Shown: positions 49,202 through 58,045 of the stretch, one piece after another
Position numbering within the stretch: position 1 is the first letter of the stretch
Layout: each line of letters starts with the position of its first letter
Program-made: the position numbers and the translations under genes
Assembly: GCA_041494805.1 (NCBI GenBank)
Contig: JBGQBN010000008.1
Coordinates: 45,335 to 109,334, forward strand
Reading direction: 5' to 3'
Source: JBGQBN01 sp041494805
GTDB lineage: Bacteria > Acidobacteriota > Terriglobia > Terriglobales > Acidobacteriaceae
Length of the DNA: 64,000 nucleotides
Notes under the pieces: model-generated
The model's input: the letters and a program-made list of their open reading frames with translations, nothing else
What the model was told of the DNA's origin: nothing
Databases searched by the model: none

Positions 49202-51505
49202 TCAGCTTGGGCGCAGCTGTGCCAGTAGCTTCCTAACATCTCCCGCCTCGCTGTAGTTGGGATTGATCTTCAGCACCCGTTCCAGGTGCTGGCGGGCGAG
49301 GGCAGGCTGGTCGGTCTTCTGGTAGGCCAGTCCGAGGTGATAGTGGACCGTGGCGTTTTCTGGGGCCTTGCTTTTCTCGCCCAGCTTTAGAGCTTCCTGA
49401 AACAGATCGATGGCCGACTTGTAGGCGCCCTTCTGGTAGTAGACCCAGCCCAGGGTGTCGGCGGCGTTGGGAGAATCGGGCATGCCGCGCCGGGCGGTTT
49501 GAGCGAGCGAGAGTGCGACGTCCACGTTGCCACCGCTTTGCAGCATCACGTAGGCGAGGTTGTTCGAGGCCAACGGATTGTTGGGATTGATGCCGATCGC
49601 CTTCTGATAAGCGTCTTTAGCTTTGTCCCAGTCGTGCTTGGATTCGTAAAGCTCCCCTATCAGGACGTAAAAGCTGGCTTCCCGCGGGTTGTCCTGGAGT
49701 GAGCGCTGGTAGGTGGCGATGGCATCGTCGGCGGAGCCCCTGGCCGCTTGCACCTGGCCCAGCTTGAGCAACGCATCAGCATTGTTCTTGTCGAGTTCGG
49801 AGGATTTCTTGAGCGCCGCTTCGGCGCCGTTCAGGTCCCTCTTCTCGTTGTAAAGAACTGTGCCCAGGAGGTCATAGAAGGCGCTGCTGTTCGGGCTCTT
49901 GGCGATCTGCGCATGGGCGGCGGCCACCGCTTTGTCGGTTTGTTTCTGGGCCAGATAGGTATTGATGAGGCCGCCCAGCGCATCGGCCGAACTGGAGTCG
50001 CGATCGAGGCCCAGCTGGAACGATTTCTCCGCGTCGCTGTACTGTTTCTGGATCAGCCTCAGGTTGCCCATCTGGATGTACCCAATCGCGGCCTGCGGGG
50101 CCACCTCGATGGCCTTGTGGAGATAATCTTCCGCACGAGCAAATTGCCTGCGATTCATGAAGGAGACGGCACGCAGGGCGTAGCCGTCAGGTGATGCGGG
50201 CTGCAGATTGATGAGCTGGTTGGCGCTCTCCTCCAGCGCTGACATGTCACCCTTGCGCAGGGCCAGGGCGGCGAGAACACGGTGAGCATCGGTCAGGTCA
50301 GGACGCAGCCGCACCGCGTCACGCCATTCGCTTTCCGCTTGCGCCAGATTGCCCAACTGGTCGAAAGCCAGGCCCAGATGGTAGTGGGCAACACCATTGC
50401 CGGGATCGTTCTTGATGGCGGTCTGCAGGGTTTGGATGGCGTCGCTGGCGTGGCCGTCGCGAATCTGGATCTGGCCACGATAGATCAGGGCTTCGGTGTC
50501 GTTGCCATTGGACTTCAGAATTTCGTCATTCAGCCGGCGGGCTTCATCCAGGCGATTTTTCAGGATCAGAAGCTGAACGTAGTTCTTGGTCACCTGCAGG
50601 TCTTTGGGATGCTCATGGTTGAGCACGCCGTATTCCGCGGCGGCGCTGTCCAGGTCTCCAGTGGCGAAATAGAAGTCGCCCAGCATGCGGTATCCGGCGG
50701 AGTCATCGGGGAAATCACGCTTTACCTGCTTCAGGAACGCTTCGGCTTCGGGCTTCTTGCCTTCGGCCAGGTAGAGGCGAGCGAGGGTGGCGCGCGGATC
50801 GGGATTTTTGGGGTCGATCTCGATGGCATGGCGAAGTTGCTGCTCGGCTTCAGGAAAGCGGCTGCGTGTTTGGTAGTAGTTGGCCAGCGCGAGCTGCGCG
50901 TTCATCGCTTGGGGATTCAGTTTGACGGCTTTCTTGAGATTGGTTTCGGCGGCGTCGAGCTGGTTTGCCCTCATCTGCAGCAGCGCCAGATTGAGATAAG
51001 ACTCCCAGCGATCGGGGCCGAGGGTGATGGCTTTTTGTGCTTCCAGAATTGCTCCGGCAACGTTGTCCTGGGAAGCAAGAAGATTGGCGACCGCCGCGTG
51101 GACCAGTGGATTGTTGGGTTGCTGGGCCAGCAGCAGGTCGGTGTGCTCCTGTGCCTGCTTGAGATCGCGGCCGGCGATCAGCAGGTTGGCCATATCAATA
51201 TGGGCCTGGTAGTTCTCGGGCTGGAGCTCCAGAGTGCTGCTGAGCTCCTGATAGGCGCTGTTCCATTGCTGCAGCCTGAGGTACGTCTGGGCAAGCTGGT
51301 AGTGGGCTTCGGCATAGCGCGAGTCCACCTGGATGGCATTCCCGAACTCGATGGTGGCTTCGCGATACCTGCCTTTCTCGAAATAGCGCTGGCCACTCTC
51401 GAAATATTTCCGTTTGCGCACGTTGGGATCGCGGGTGCATGCGGCGAAAAGGGTGGCGATGATTGCCAGGGCCAGGATCAGACGGAGAAATGAAAAGTGC
51501 CTCAT
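49202..51505 (-). CDS. Large TPR lipoprotein (PrsT-like)
   Basis: ATG 51505 is preferred (GGGGGA upstream) because it gives a lipoprotein signal RLILALAIIATLFAAC; a longer frame upstream does not. The remaining 740 residues form about 20 TPRs, such as KYFESGQRYFEKGRYREATI, AHIDMANLLIAGRDLKQAQE and AAYRMLGD-type units, an uninterrupted solenoid. The N-terminus and length are reminiscent of PrsT, the TPR protein of exosortase/EPS systems, and an ExeA-like ATPase is divergently transcribed upstream, which also occurs in those loci; this is inference. It would sit at the outer membrane or periplasm as a scaffold. The stop is next to a heptamer repeat. Confidence 0.85.
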   Translation of the reverse strand: MRHFSFLRLILALAIIATLFAACTRDPNVRKRKYFESGQRYFEKGRYREATIEFGNAIQVDSRYAEAHYQLAQTYLRLQQWNSAYQELSSTLELQPENYQAHIDMANLLIAGRDLKQAQEHTDLLLAQQPNNPLVHAAVANLLASQDNVAGAILEAQKAITLGPDRWESYLNLALLQMRANQLDAAETNLKKAVKLNPQAMNAQLALANYYQTRSRFPEAEQQLRHAIEIDPKNPDPRATLARLYLAEGKKPEAEAFLKQVKRDFPDDSAGYRMLGDFYFATGDLDSAAAEYGVLNHEHPKDLQVTKNYVQLLILKNRLDEARRLNDEILKSNGNDTEALIYRGQIQIRDGHASDAIQTLQTAIKNDPGNGVAHYHLGLAFDQLGNLAQAESEWRDAVRLRPDLTDAHRVLAALALRKGDMSALEESANQLINLQPASPDGYALRAVSFMNRRQFARAEDYLHKAIEVAPQAAIGYIQMGNLRLIQKQYSDAEKSFQLGLDRDSSSADALGGLINTYLAQKQTDKAVAAAHAQIAKSPNSSAFYDLLGTVLYNEKRDLNGAEAALKKSSELDKNNADALLKLGQVQAARGSADDAIATYQRSLQDNPREASFYVLIGELYESKHDWDKAKDAYQKAIGINPNNPLASNNLAYVMLQSGGNVDVALSLAQTARRGMPDSPNAADTLGWVYYQKGAYKSAIDLFQEALKLGEKSKAPENATVHYHLGLAYQKTDQPALARQHLERVLKINPNYSEAGDVRKLLAQLRPS

Positions 51506-51876
51506 TAAAGAAATCCCCCAAACTGAGCGGCCTTGCGCGGTCGCTGCAGTTAGGTTACTGCAAACCGGGCAGCACAAAAAGTAACCCACGTCGCTGATCA
51601 GGTCTTGGCGACGCCACGACGTCCTCGCCAAAGGCGGCCTCTTTTGCGCTTACTTTCTTTTCCTGTCAGAGTTCCAAGCAGTTGAAAGTAGAGGTCAAGA
51701 CGTACTGCGATCTTCCTATCGGGCTCAACTCAATAGCAGCGGTGCTTGTGGATGGGCTAGAATAGCCGTCCGGCGCAATTGTGCCCCTGCTCTAGCCGCC
51801 AGAGGTCAATCATGAGACGGCCCCCCGAGCCAGCGCTCGAAGAGAAGAAAGAGGCTGTCGAGGTCTAAGCGGGCCC
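51506..51876. other. Divergent promoter region of the TPR and ExeA-like genes
   Basis: 371 bases serving both genes. A short upstream ORF with a ribosome binding site lies at 51812. No strong promoter hexamers found by eye. Confidence 0.5.
51812..51868 (+). CDS. Short upstream ORF (18 aa) before the ExeA-like gene
   Basis: ATG at 51812 follows AGAGGT (51801-51806) by five bases and encodes MRRPPEPALEEKKEAVEV before TAA, eight bases before the ExeA-like ATG. The downstream gene has only a distant GAGG, so translation may be coupled. A leader peptide or chance ORF. Confidence 0.3.
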   Translation: MRRPPEPALEEKKEAVEV

Positions 51877-52830
51877 ATGTACAAGAAATTTTTCGGACTG
51901 CGAGCAAACCCGTTTAATGTCAATCCGGACCCGCGATTTCTATTCTTGACGCGGCATACGGAGGAGGCCCTGGCTTGCCTCACCTACGGCATCCAGAGCC
52001 GCAAGGGGTTCGTGCTGCTGACCGGAGAGGTGGGAACCGGCAAGACTACGTTGATCAACAAGCTGCTGGAGTGGCTGCGCCTGCAGCAGGTAGCCACCGC
52101 ATTTATTTTTAACCCGCGGATGAACACCCCCCAGTTTCTGGATTATATGATCACCGATTTCGGGATCCAGTGTGAATCGAAGGCCAAGAGCCAAGTCCTG
52201 CTGCGGCTCTACAACTGGCTATTGGACCGCTATCGCGCGGGCGAAACCGCGGTGTTGATCGTGGACGAAGCGCAGAATCTCTCGGACGATGTGCTGGAAG
52301 AGATCCGCCTGATGACGAATCTGGAGACTTTCACAGAGAAGTTGCTGCAAATCGTTCTGGTAGGACAGCCGGAACTGGAGCAGAAGCTCAAACAGCCGCA
52401 CTTGCGGCAGTTGCGGCAGAGGCTGACGCTGCGGGCCAAGACTCATCCCCTTTCCCCGGAGGAGACCAAGGCCTACGTGGCGCAGCGGCTGCGGATCGCG
52501 GGATCGAACGGACAACAGGTTTTTGATCCAGAGGCGCTCAACGCGATTCACCGTTACTCGATTGGCATTCCGCGTGTAGTCAACCTGATTTGTGAGCACT
52601 GCCTAGTAAGCTGCTTTGTGGACCAGCAGAAGCTGGTCACGGCCAACGTGGTGGAATCTGTGGCGCGGGATTTCGATCTGGGAGACAGTACGGAGTGGAC
52701 CCCGCCTCCCGCGCCGCCAACTGCAGACACTGAAAGGTTTGATGTGGCGGACGCATTGAAGACCTTGGCGAACCTGGCGGACCGGCTGCGACAGTCCAGC
52801 CAAGATATCGAAAAGGAAAAGAAACCATGA
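51877..52830 (+). CDS. ExeA/GspA-type AAA+ ATPase (exosortase/EPS-associated type)
   Basis: 317 aa. N-terminal MYKKFFGLRANPFNVNPDPR is the hallmark of the ExeA-like group. Walker A GEVGTGKTTLINKLLE, Walker B AVLIVDEAQNLSDDVLEEIR and a QLRQRLTLRAKTHPL sensor region follow; no C-terminal peptidoglycan-binding or membrane segment. Members of this short kind are encoded in EPS/exosortase (XrtA) loci and type II secretion. Together with the TPR lipoprotein this suggests polysaccharide export, but no exosortase or Wzx/Wza is in the window. Confidence 0.88.
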   Translation: MYKKFFGLRANPFNVNPDPRFLFLTRHTEEALACLTYGIQSRKGFVLLTGEVGTGKTTLINKLLEWLRLQQVATAFIFNPRMNTPQFLDYMITDFGIQCESKAKSQVLLRLYNWLLDRYRAGETAVLIVDEAQNLSDDVLEEIRLMTNLETFTEKLLQIVLVGQPELEQKLKQPHLRQLRQRLTLRAKTHPLSPEETKAYVAQRLRIAGSNGQQVFDPEALNAIHRYSIGIPRVVNLICEHCLVSCFVDQQKLVTANVVESVARDFDLGDSTEWTPPPAPPTADTERFDVADALKTLANLADRLRQSSQDIEKEKKP

Positions 52831-52848
52831 GCCCGGATGGCTGACCCA

Positions 52849-53658
52849 CTACGCGCGGCGGGAATTCGCCGGCAAGTGGTCGTTCACCAGAGTAAGCAGC
52901 TGGTCGCGCAGCAGAGGTCCACAGGCCAGAAGACCAGACAACAACGGCGACTTGTTGTTGCACCGAAGAGAAGAATTCTCCAGCGTGCTGACGAATCCGC
53001 CTGCACTCGCGACCAGGGCCGCGCCCGCAGCAACGTCCCATTCGTTCTTCGGAGTCAGAGTAAAGGTCACATCGGCCAAGCCCGCTGATACCAGGGCCAG
53101 CTTGTAGGCGACTGAACCCATGGGGCGGACTTTGAAGGCAGCATTCTCGAACTGCTTCCACTCTCCACGCTTCACTTCGCTGCGGCTGGCCAGAACCATA
53201 GCGCCGTCCAGGCTGGTCCGCTGGCTGGGCTGGGCGGGCTTGCCGTTGTAGGTAACGCCGGAGTCCACCGAGCCGAGAAAGATTTCGTTAGTGGCGGGGT
53301 TGCAGATTCCTCCTGCCACCGGACGGCCATCCTCCACCATCGCCACCGAAACGCAAAACTCCGGAATGCCAGCGACAAACTCGCGCGTGCCATCCAGAGG
53401 ATCCACCACCCACACCCGGTTTTTGTCCAGGCGGGTAAGATCGTCCACAGTTTCTTCTGAGAGCCAACCCTCACCCTGGCGGAGCAGTTCCTTATGAAGT
53501 ATGGCATCCACCGCTCTGTCCGCTTCGGTGACCGGATCATGCCCAACCTTGTACTCAGCTTCGATGGCTCCCGAGGTAAAACGGCTGAGGACGGCACGCG
53601 CGGCTTCCAGGGCGGATTGGATACGCTGCAAGGTTTCGGTATTCGAGTAAGAGGTCAT
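52849..53658 (-). CDS. Inositol monophosphatase-family phosphatase, probably CysQ-like
   Basis: 269 aa. The Mg-binding motifs are GEGWLSEETVDD (Glu), WVVDPLDGTREF and the C-terminal NEWDVAAGAALVASAGG. These are shared by SuhB, fructose-bisphosphatase-like and CysQ (3',5'-bisphosphate nucleotidase). The neighbouring SAT-APS kinase and permease on the same strand argue for CysQ, which clears pAp left by PAPS-using enzymes. The start at 53658 (MTSYSNTETLQRI) is followed on its upstream side by a heptamer repeat. Substrate cannot be decided from the sequence. Confidence 0.82.
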   Translation of the reverse strand: MTSYSNTETLQRIQSALEAARAVLSRFTSGAIEAEYKVGHDPVTEADRAVDAILHKELLRQGEGWLSEETVDDLTRLDKNRVWVVDPLDGTREFVAGIPEFCVSVAMVEDGRPVAGGICNPATNEIFLGSVDSGVTYNGKPAQPSQRTSLDGAMVLASRSEVKRGEWKQFENAAFKVRPMGSVAYKLALVSAGLADVTFTLTPKNEWDVAAGAALVASAGGFVSTLENSSLRCNNKSPLLSGLLACGPLLRDQLLTLVNDHLPANSRRA

Positions 53659-53681
53659 GGAGGAAGAGATCGATCTAAAAT

Positions 53682-53716
53682 CAGTTCATAGTTCCTAGTT
53701 CCCGGTTCCCAGTTTT
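53682..53716. repeat. Heptanucleotide array (YAGTTCC, 5 units)
   Basis: Units CAGTTCA, TAGTTCC, TAGTTCC, CGGTTCC, CAGTTTT in exact 7-base register, in the spacer between the CysQ-like and TauE-like genes. Confidence 0.85.
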
Positions 53717-53728
53717 CTCAGGGGTCGG

Positions 53729-54496
53729 TCAAGCCCAAAGCATGCGCGCGCCAGTCGCCAGCAAGACTGCGCAAAGCATGCGTCTCAACCAGGGTACGGG
53801 AACGCGGGTGCTCAAGTGCGAGCCCAGCAGGCCGCCCGGGATCGAGCCAATCAAGAGGCAAACTACCAGGGAGGGGTCAACATTGCCTAGACGCCAGTGC
53901 AGCACGCTGGTTACGCCGGTGAGAATCACGGCATGCGCGATATCGGTGCCGACCATGACCTTGGGCGGGAAACTGTAGATCAGGAGCAACAGCATCATGA
54001 TGATGCTCCCCGAGCCCACGGAGGTCATTCCCACTAGAAAGCCCGCCAGCAGGCCGATGACCCACATGCCCACAAACGACTTCATGGTTGGCGGGCGGTT
54101 GATTACATGATCTTCGATCTGGGTCTGGAAGAGCAACAGCGTCGGGATGCAGACCAGCAGCAGTCCGACGGCTGAGGTGATGAATGTATTGACGCCGGTT
54201 CCATAAACATTGCGGAGATGGGCCAGAAAACTTACTCCGAGGATGGAACCTGGAATACTCCCCACTGCCAACGCGACAACTACCTTGCGCCGGACGGTGC
54301 CTTTGCGGAAGTGCACCCAACTGGAGCCGATTTTCGTGAAGAAATTGAAGACGGCGTCGGAGCCGACGGCGATGATCGGCGGTATCCGGAGTCCAAAAAT
54401 CAGGACGGGGAGCAACAGGACACCGCCCCCCAACCCGGTCATCCCGATCAGGGTCCCCACTCCAAAGCCGATCAAGATCTTGAGTGCGATTTCCAT
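53729..54496 (-). CDS. TauE/SafE-family sulfite/sulfate permease
   Basis: An integral membrane protein with eight or so hydrophobic segments, e.g. ILIGFGVGTLIGMTGLGGGV, VVALAVGSIPGSILGVSF and IGLLAGFLVGMTSVGSGS, the double Gly-rich repeats typical of TauE/SafE anion exporters. ATG 54496 preferred; an upstream TTG would add six residues. It lies between the SAT-APSK gene and CysQ-like phosphatase on one strand, with 30 bases to the former, so it may take up or export a sulfur oxyanion. The direction of transport is not determined. Confidence 0.85.
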   Translation of the reverse strand: MEIALKILIGFGVGTLIGMTGLGGGVLLLPVLIFGLRIPPIIAVGSDAVFNFFTKIGSSWVHFRKGTVRRKVVVALAVGSIPGSILGVSFLAHLRNVYGTGVNTFITSAVGLLLVCIPTLLLFQTQIEDHVINRPPTMKSFVGMWVIGLLAGFLVGMTSVGSGSIIMMLLLLIYSFPPKVMVGTDIAHAVILTGVTSVLHWRLGNVDPSLVVCLLIGSIPGGLLGSHLSTRVPVPWLRRMLCAVLLATGARMLWA

Positions 54497-54526
54497 ATCA
54501 GAATCGGTTAACAACCCGTATCCCGG

Positions 54527-56272
54527 TCACTCGGATTGTCCGTTGACCCCGATAAAGCCCTCCCGCTCCAAATGCAGAATGATTTCCTGCGCCGCTTCTT
54601 CAGGCGTGAGATCAGCTGTATTGATGACGACTTCTGCATCCTTCGGTTCTTCGTAGGGATCCGAAATACCAGTGAATTCCTTGAGAATGCCCGCCCGGGC
54701 TTTGGCATAGAGTCCTTTGCGATCGCGCTGCTCGCACACCTCTACCGAGGTGGAGACATGCACCAGGATAAAGCCGCCCAGCGGTTCGACCAGGGCGCGC
54801 ACATGCTTGCGAGTTGCGTCGTACGGCGCGATAGGAGCGCAAATGGCAATGCCGCCGTTCTTGGTGATTTCAGAAGCCACGTAGCCGATGCGGCGGATAT
54901 TAATATCACGATGCTCCTTGGAGAAGCCCAGTTCCGAGGAGAGATGCTTGCGCACCAGATCGCCGTCCAGCAGCGTTACCGGACGTCCACCGGTTTCCAG
55001 AAACTTGGTCAGGAGAACGTTGGCGATGGTCGATTTGCCCGATCCAGAAAGACCGGTGAAGAAAATCGTTACGCCCTGTTTGTGCCGAGGCGGATAGCTG
55101 CGTCGCAGTTCCTGCACGACTTCGGGATAGGTGAACCAGGTGGGAATGTCCCGGCCTTCGTTCAGGCGCTGGCGCAACTCTGTCCCGGAGATATTCAGCA
55201 CGCGAGCGCCCTTGGCAACCTCGTCGTCCGGAAAGTACTTATCCTGGTCCTCGAGATACACCATCATGTTGAACGGGACCATGGTCACGCCGATGTCAGC
55301 CTCGTATTTTTTGAATACCTCCTGGGCTTCGTAGGGTCCGTAAAACGGTTTGCCGTCGGTGTCTTTGCCCGGACCGGCGTGGTCGCGGCCCACGATCAGG
55401 TGGGTACAGCCGTGATTCTTGCGGATAAGGCCATGCCAGATAGCCTCGCGCGGTCCGCTCATCCGCATGGCCACGGGCAGGAGCGACAGCTTGACTGTCC
55501 CCTGAGGGTACTTGCCCAGCAGCAGTTGATAGCAGCGCACACGGGTGTAGTAATCCACGTCGCCGGGTTTAGTCATGCCGACGACGGGATGAATCAAGAG
55601 ATTGGCCTCCACCTGCTTCGCCGCGCGGAAAGTTAACTCCACATGGGCGCGGTGCATGGGATTGCGGGTCTGGAAGGCAACTACCCGGCGCCAACCGAGG
55701 CGGGCGAATTCAGCGCGCAGTTCCGCCGGAGTCAGCCGCAGAGCGCGGAAGTCATAATGTGAGGGCTCCTGTGCCCCTTCGACGCGGCCGCCCACGTACC
55801 ATGGATTCGCCTTGTTCATGGCGTAATCCGCGCCGGGATGAGCGTTGCTGGTGCTGTTGAAGACAGCTTTGGCTTCTGTATTGCGGTCGGGCTGCCAGAC
55901 TTCTTCGACGTGCAGAACGGCCAGCATCACGCCTTCGGGATCGCGCAGCGCGATCTTGCTGCTGCCCGATTTGAGAGACTTGGCGAAGTTCTCGGTGACG
56001 TCCAGGGTGATCGGCATGGGCCACAGGACACCGCTGGCCAGGCGCATGTTGTGGCAGACGCCTTCGTAATCGGCGTGTGTCATGAATCCACGCAAGGGCG
56101 AGAAGCCGCCGCTCATCAGCAGTTCGAGATCGCAGAGCTGGCGAGCAGTCAGGTCCCACGAAGGCCATTCGCGCGAATGGGCTTTCAGTTCGGTGATTCG
56201 TTCGGGTTGGGCAATGAGGTTAACAAGTTCTCCCCCGTGGGGTGGAATCAGATGGCTTGTCGAAGCGGTCAA
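54527..56272 (-). CDS. Bifunctional sulfate adenylyltransferase / APS kinase
   Basis: 581 aa fusion. ATP sulfurylase part (residues 1-395): the nucleotide motif QTRNPMHRAH at 201-210, GRDHAGPGKD near 296 and FNMMVYLED. APS kinase part (about 400-581): P-loop GLSGSGKST at 407-415, DGDLVRKHLSSELGFSKEHR, and NIRRIGYVASEITKNGG. So the protein makes PAPS from sulfate and two ATP, the first two steps of assimilation or sulfation. The start is TTG 56272 with GGGAGG nine bases upstream. It leads the sulfur operon. Confidence 0.95.
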   Translation of the reverse strand: MTASTSHLIPPHGGELVNLIAQPERITELKAHSREWPSWDLTARQLCDLELLMSGGFSPLRGFMTHADYEGVCHNMRLASGVLWPMPITLDVTENFAKSLKSGSSKIALRDPEGVMLAVLHVEEVWQPDRNTEAKAVFNSTSNAHPGADYAMNKANPWYVGGRVEGAQEPSHYDFRALRLTPAELRAEFARLGWRRVVAFQTRNPMHRAHVELTFRAAKQVEANLLIHPVVGMTKPGDVDYYTRVRCYQLLLGKYPQGTVKLSLLPVAMRMSGPREAIWHGLIRKNHGCTHLIVGRDHAGPGKDTDGKPFYGPYEAQEVFKKYEADIGVTMVPFNMMVYLEDQDKYFPDDEVAKGARVLNISGTELRQRLNEGRDIPTWFTYPEVVQELRRSYPPRHKQGVTIFFTGLSGSGKSTIANVLLTKFLETGGRPVTLLDGDLVRKHLSSELGFSKEHRDINIRRIGYVASEITKNGGIAICAPIAPYDATRKHVRALVEPLGGFILVHVSTSVEVCEQRDRKGLYAKARAGILKEFTGISDPYEEPKDAEVVINTADLTPEEAAQEIILHLEREGFIGVNGQSE

Positions 56273-56346
56273 ATCCTTGAACCTCCCAGGCTCTTACGGC
56301 TCTCTTGTTTGCGCTGCTCTTTGAAGCTAAAGGCTAGCTGAGGACA

Positions 56347-56368
56347 ATGTGGAAGTCCCCTTCCACAT
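56347..56368 (-). promoter_or_regulatory. Leader hairpin upstream of the sat-APSK gene
   Basis: Perfect 9 bp inverted repeat (ATGTGGAAG-TCCC-CTTCCACAT), about 75 bases before the start codon. No U-run follows, so it is not a terminator; it may be an operator or a transcript-stability element. Confidence 0.45.
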
Positions 56369-56617
56369 CGGCGGGGAAAGCACATGCCAAGCGAGACCAT
56401 TCTAAAGTGAAGACTCGCAGACCTCTAAATAGGTGCCCAACCAGCACACCTGTCGGATAAGCACTTCCGGTTCCTTCGAGGCAACTCTCGAAAATCGCTA
56501 AACGACTCAAAACAAAAGACGTACTAGGTTTCCCGGCGGTGTTTTCCGGCGCTTATGTGTAAATAGTTGCAACAAAATTGAAACCCGAGACTCCCGCCGC
56601 GCGTGGCAGATGGGAGG
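56369..56617. other. Spacer between GT2 and sulfur operon
   Basis: About 250 bases between the sat-APSK leader hairpin and the end of the glycosyltransferase gene. AT-richer than average; no gene or repeat is recognised. Confidence 0.5.
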
Positions 56618-57394
56618 TTAATTCCTGGAACTGGAAGCTTGGTTCTGCCGGACTGGCTCCGGCACGATTTTCTCAGGAGCAGATTTCTGAAATGCGACGG
56701 CGGGCTCTTTGATCGAGTATTTCAACAGCACCCACAAGGCACGTGCGCCGTCCTTCCAGCCGATTTTCTTGCCCTCTTCGTAGGTGCGCCCCCAGTAGCT
56801 GATACCGACTTCATAGATTCGCAGGCGGCGCTTGGCGAGTTTGACCGTGATCTCCGGCTCGAAACCAAACCGGTTCTCTTCCGTGGGAATCGACTGGATG
56901 ACTTCCCGCCGGAAAGCCTTGTAGCAGGTCTCCATGTCGGTGAGGTTGATGTTGGTGAGGCTGTTAGACAGAAGCGTGAGCAGCTTGTTTCCGACCGAGT
57001 GCCAGAAGTAAAGCACGCGATGCGGGGCGGCGCCCAAGAACCGGGAACCGTAAACCACGTCGGCCTTGCCCTGGATGAGCGGTTCCAAGAGTATGGGGTA
57101 ATCGACCGGATCGTATTCCAAGTCCGCATCCTGGATGATTACGTAGTCTCCGGTGGCCGCCTGGATGCCGCGGCGGATGGCTGCTCCTTTGCCCATGTTG
57201 TTCGGTTGCCGGAAGACGCGCACCTGGGAATGCTGGTTCTGTAATTCCGCCAGGATTTCCTGTGAACCGTCCTGCGAACCGTCGTCCACGCAGATCAAAT
57301 CAATCTCCATCGGCGCAACGGACAGCACTCTCTCCACCACGAACCGTAGAGTGGCGCACTCGTTGTACACCGCCATGACGACCGAGAGTTTCAT
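56618..57394 (-). CDS. Family 2 glycosyltransferase, polyprenyl-phosphate-linked type
   Basis: From ATG 57394, MKLSVVMAVYNECATLR starts the GT-A fold. DXD-type motifs are VDDGSQDGS and QDADLEYDP; GAAIRRGIQAATGDYVI lies between. The QDADLEYDP followed by KADVVYGSRFL and a C-terminal SYWGRTYEEGKKIGW is characteristic of DPM1-like enzymes that load a sugar on a polyprenyl phosphate. No C-terminal membrane segments. The tail is Pro/Gln-rich. A longer frame upstream is out of context. Confidence 0.88.
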   Translation of the reverse strand: MKLSVVMAVYNECATLRFVVERVLSVAPMEIDLICVDDGSQDGSQEILAELQNQHSQVRVFRQPNNMGKGAAIRRGIQAATGDYVIIQDADLEYDPVDYPILLEPLIQGKADVVYGSRFLGAAPHRVLYFWHSVGNKLLTLLSNSLTNINLTDMETCYKAFRREVIQSIPTEENRFGFEPEITVKLAKRRLRIYEVGISYWGRTYEEGKKIGWKDGARALWVLLKYSIKEPAVAFQKSAPEKIVPEPVRQNQASSSRN

Positions 57395-58045
57395 GATGGA
57401 AAAGACTCGAGTCCAGTCTAACAAGCTCGGGCAATTTCGCGCACAACATCGTCCGGAGGTCTACTGCCGGTAGCTGGTAGTCGAGGGCGCGGCGTGGCGG
57501 AGGGGAAGTGTAATTAGTTCCAAATGTGTCTCAAAATGAGTGGAATTTTGACCTAAGGTGTTTACCTTAACTGATGGCTAAGGTACCAGTCGCAAGTTGG
57601 ACTTTCGAAGAGGTGGTGCCGATGGGTCGGCAGCCGCAGTCAGTTTGGCCGGGACGAACCAGTCGAGTTAACCAGGCAAATGCAGTCGAGCGGGTAGACA
57701 ACAGCTTTGGCAGACCTTGGTTTTTCTCCACAATTTCCCGCCATCCCAGTCGCCGGGAATCAAGGCAAGGCTGTGAAGTGCTTTCGGTGGAGAGAATGGA
57801 CCCTTACGCCTGGCTCCTTATGATTACCTGAAAGCACCAGTTCTGTGCTGTGGAAATCTTCGACGCAATTCTTGCAAAAGCCGCGACCGACTTGGCATTG
57901 CGAATGCTATGAATTTTGGGAGAACCAAGTGAACTGGCATATTATTCCTCCGCTGCCGACAGGCTGAAGGGGCTGCCCCTGCATTTCGCTCGGACGTACC
58001 CGGTCAGTTGGCGAGCGTTGGTTTTGGAGTTTGGGGGAGCCGTCA
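57395..58045. other. Long spacer before the LuxR-type pair, with inverted repeats
   Basis: 650 bases with no convincing gene. Contains the inverted repeat TAAGGT-GTTT-ACCTTA (57554-57569) and a further TAAGGT at 57579, plus CAAAAT-GAGTGGA-ATTTTG just upstream. These could be operator sites. A reading frame at 57574 has no recognisable features. Confidence 0.5.

Noticed and set aside
50282..51493. A 403-codon frame opposite the TPR lipoprotein
   Set aside because: A mirror of the regular TPR codon pattern; the TPR gene on the minus strand has clear repeats and a lipoprotein signal.
57574..57831. An 85-codon frame in the 57.4-58.0 kb spacer
   Set aside because: No ribosome binding site, no domain, and composition unlike neighbouring genes.
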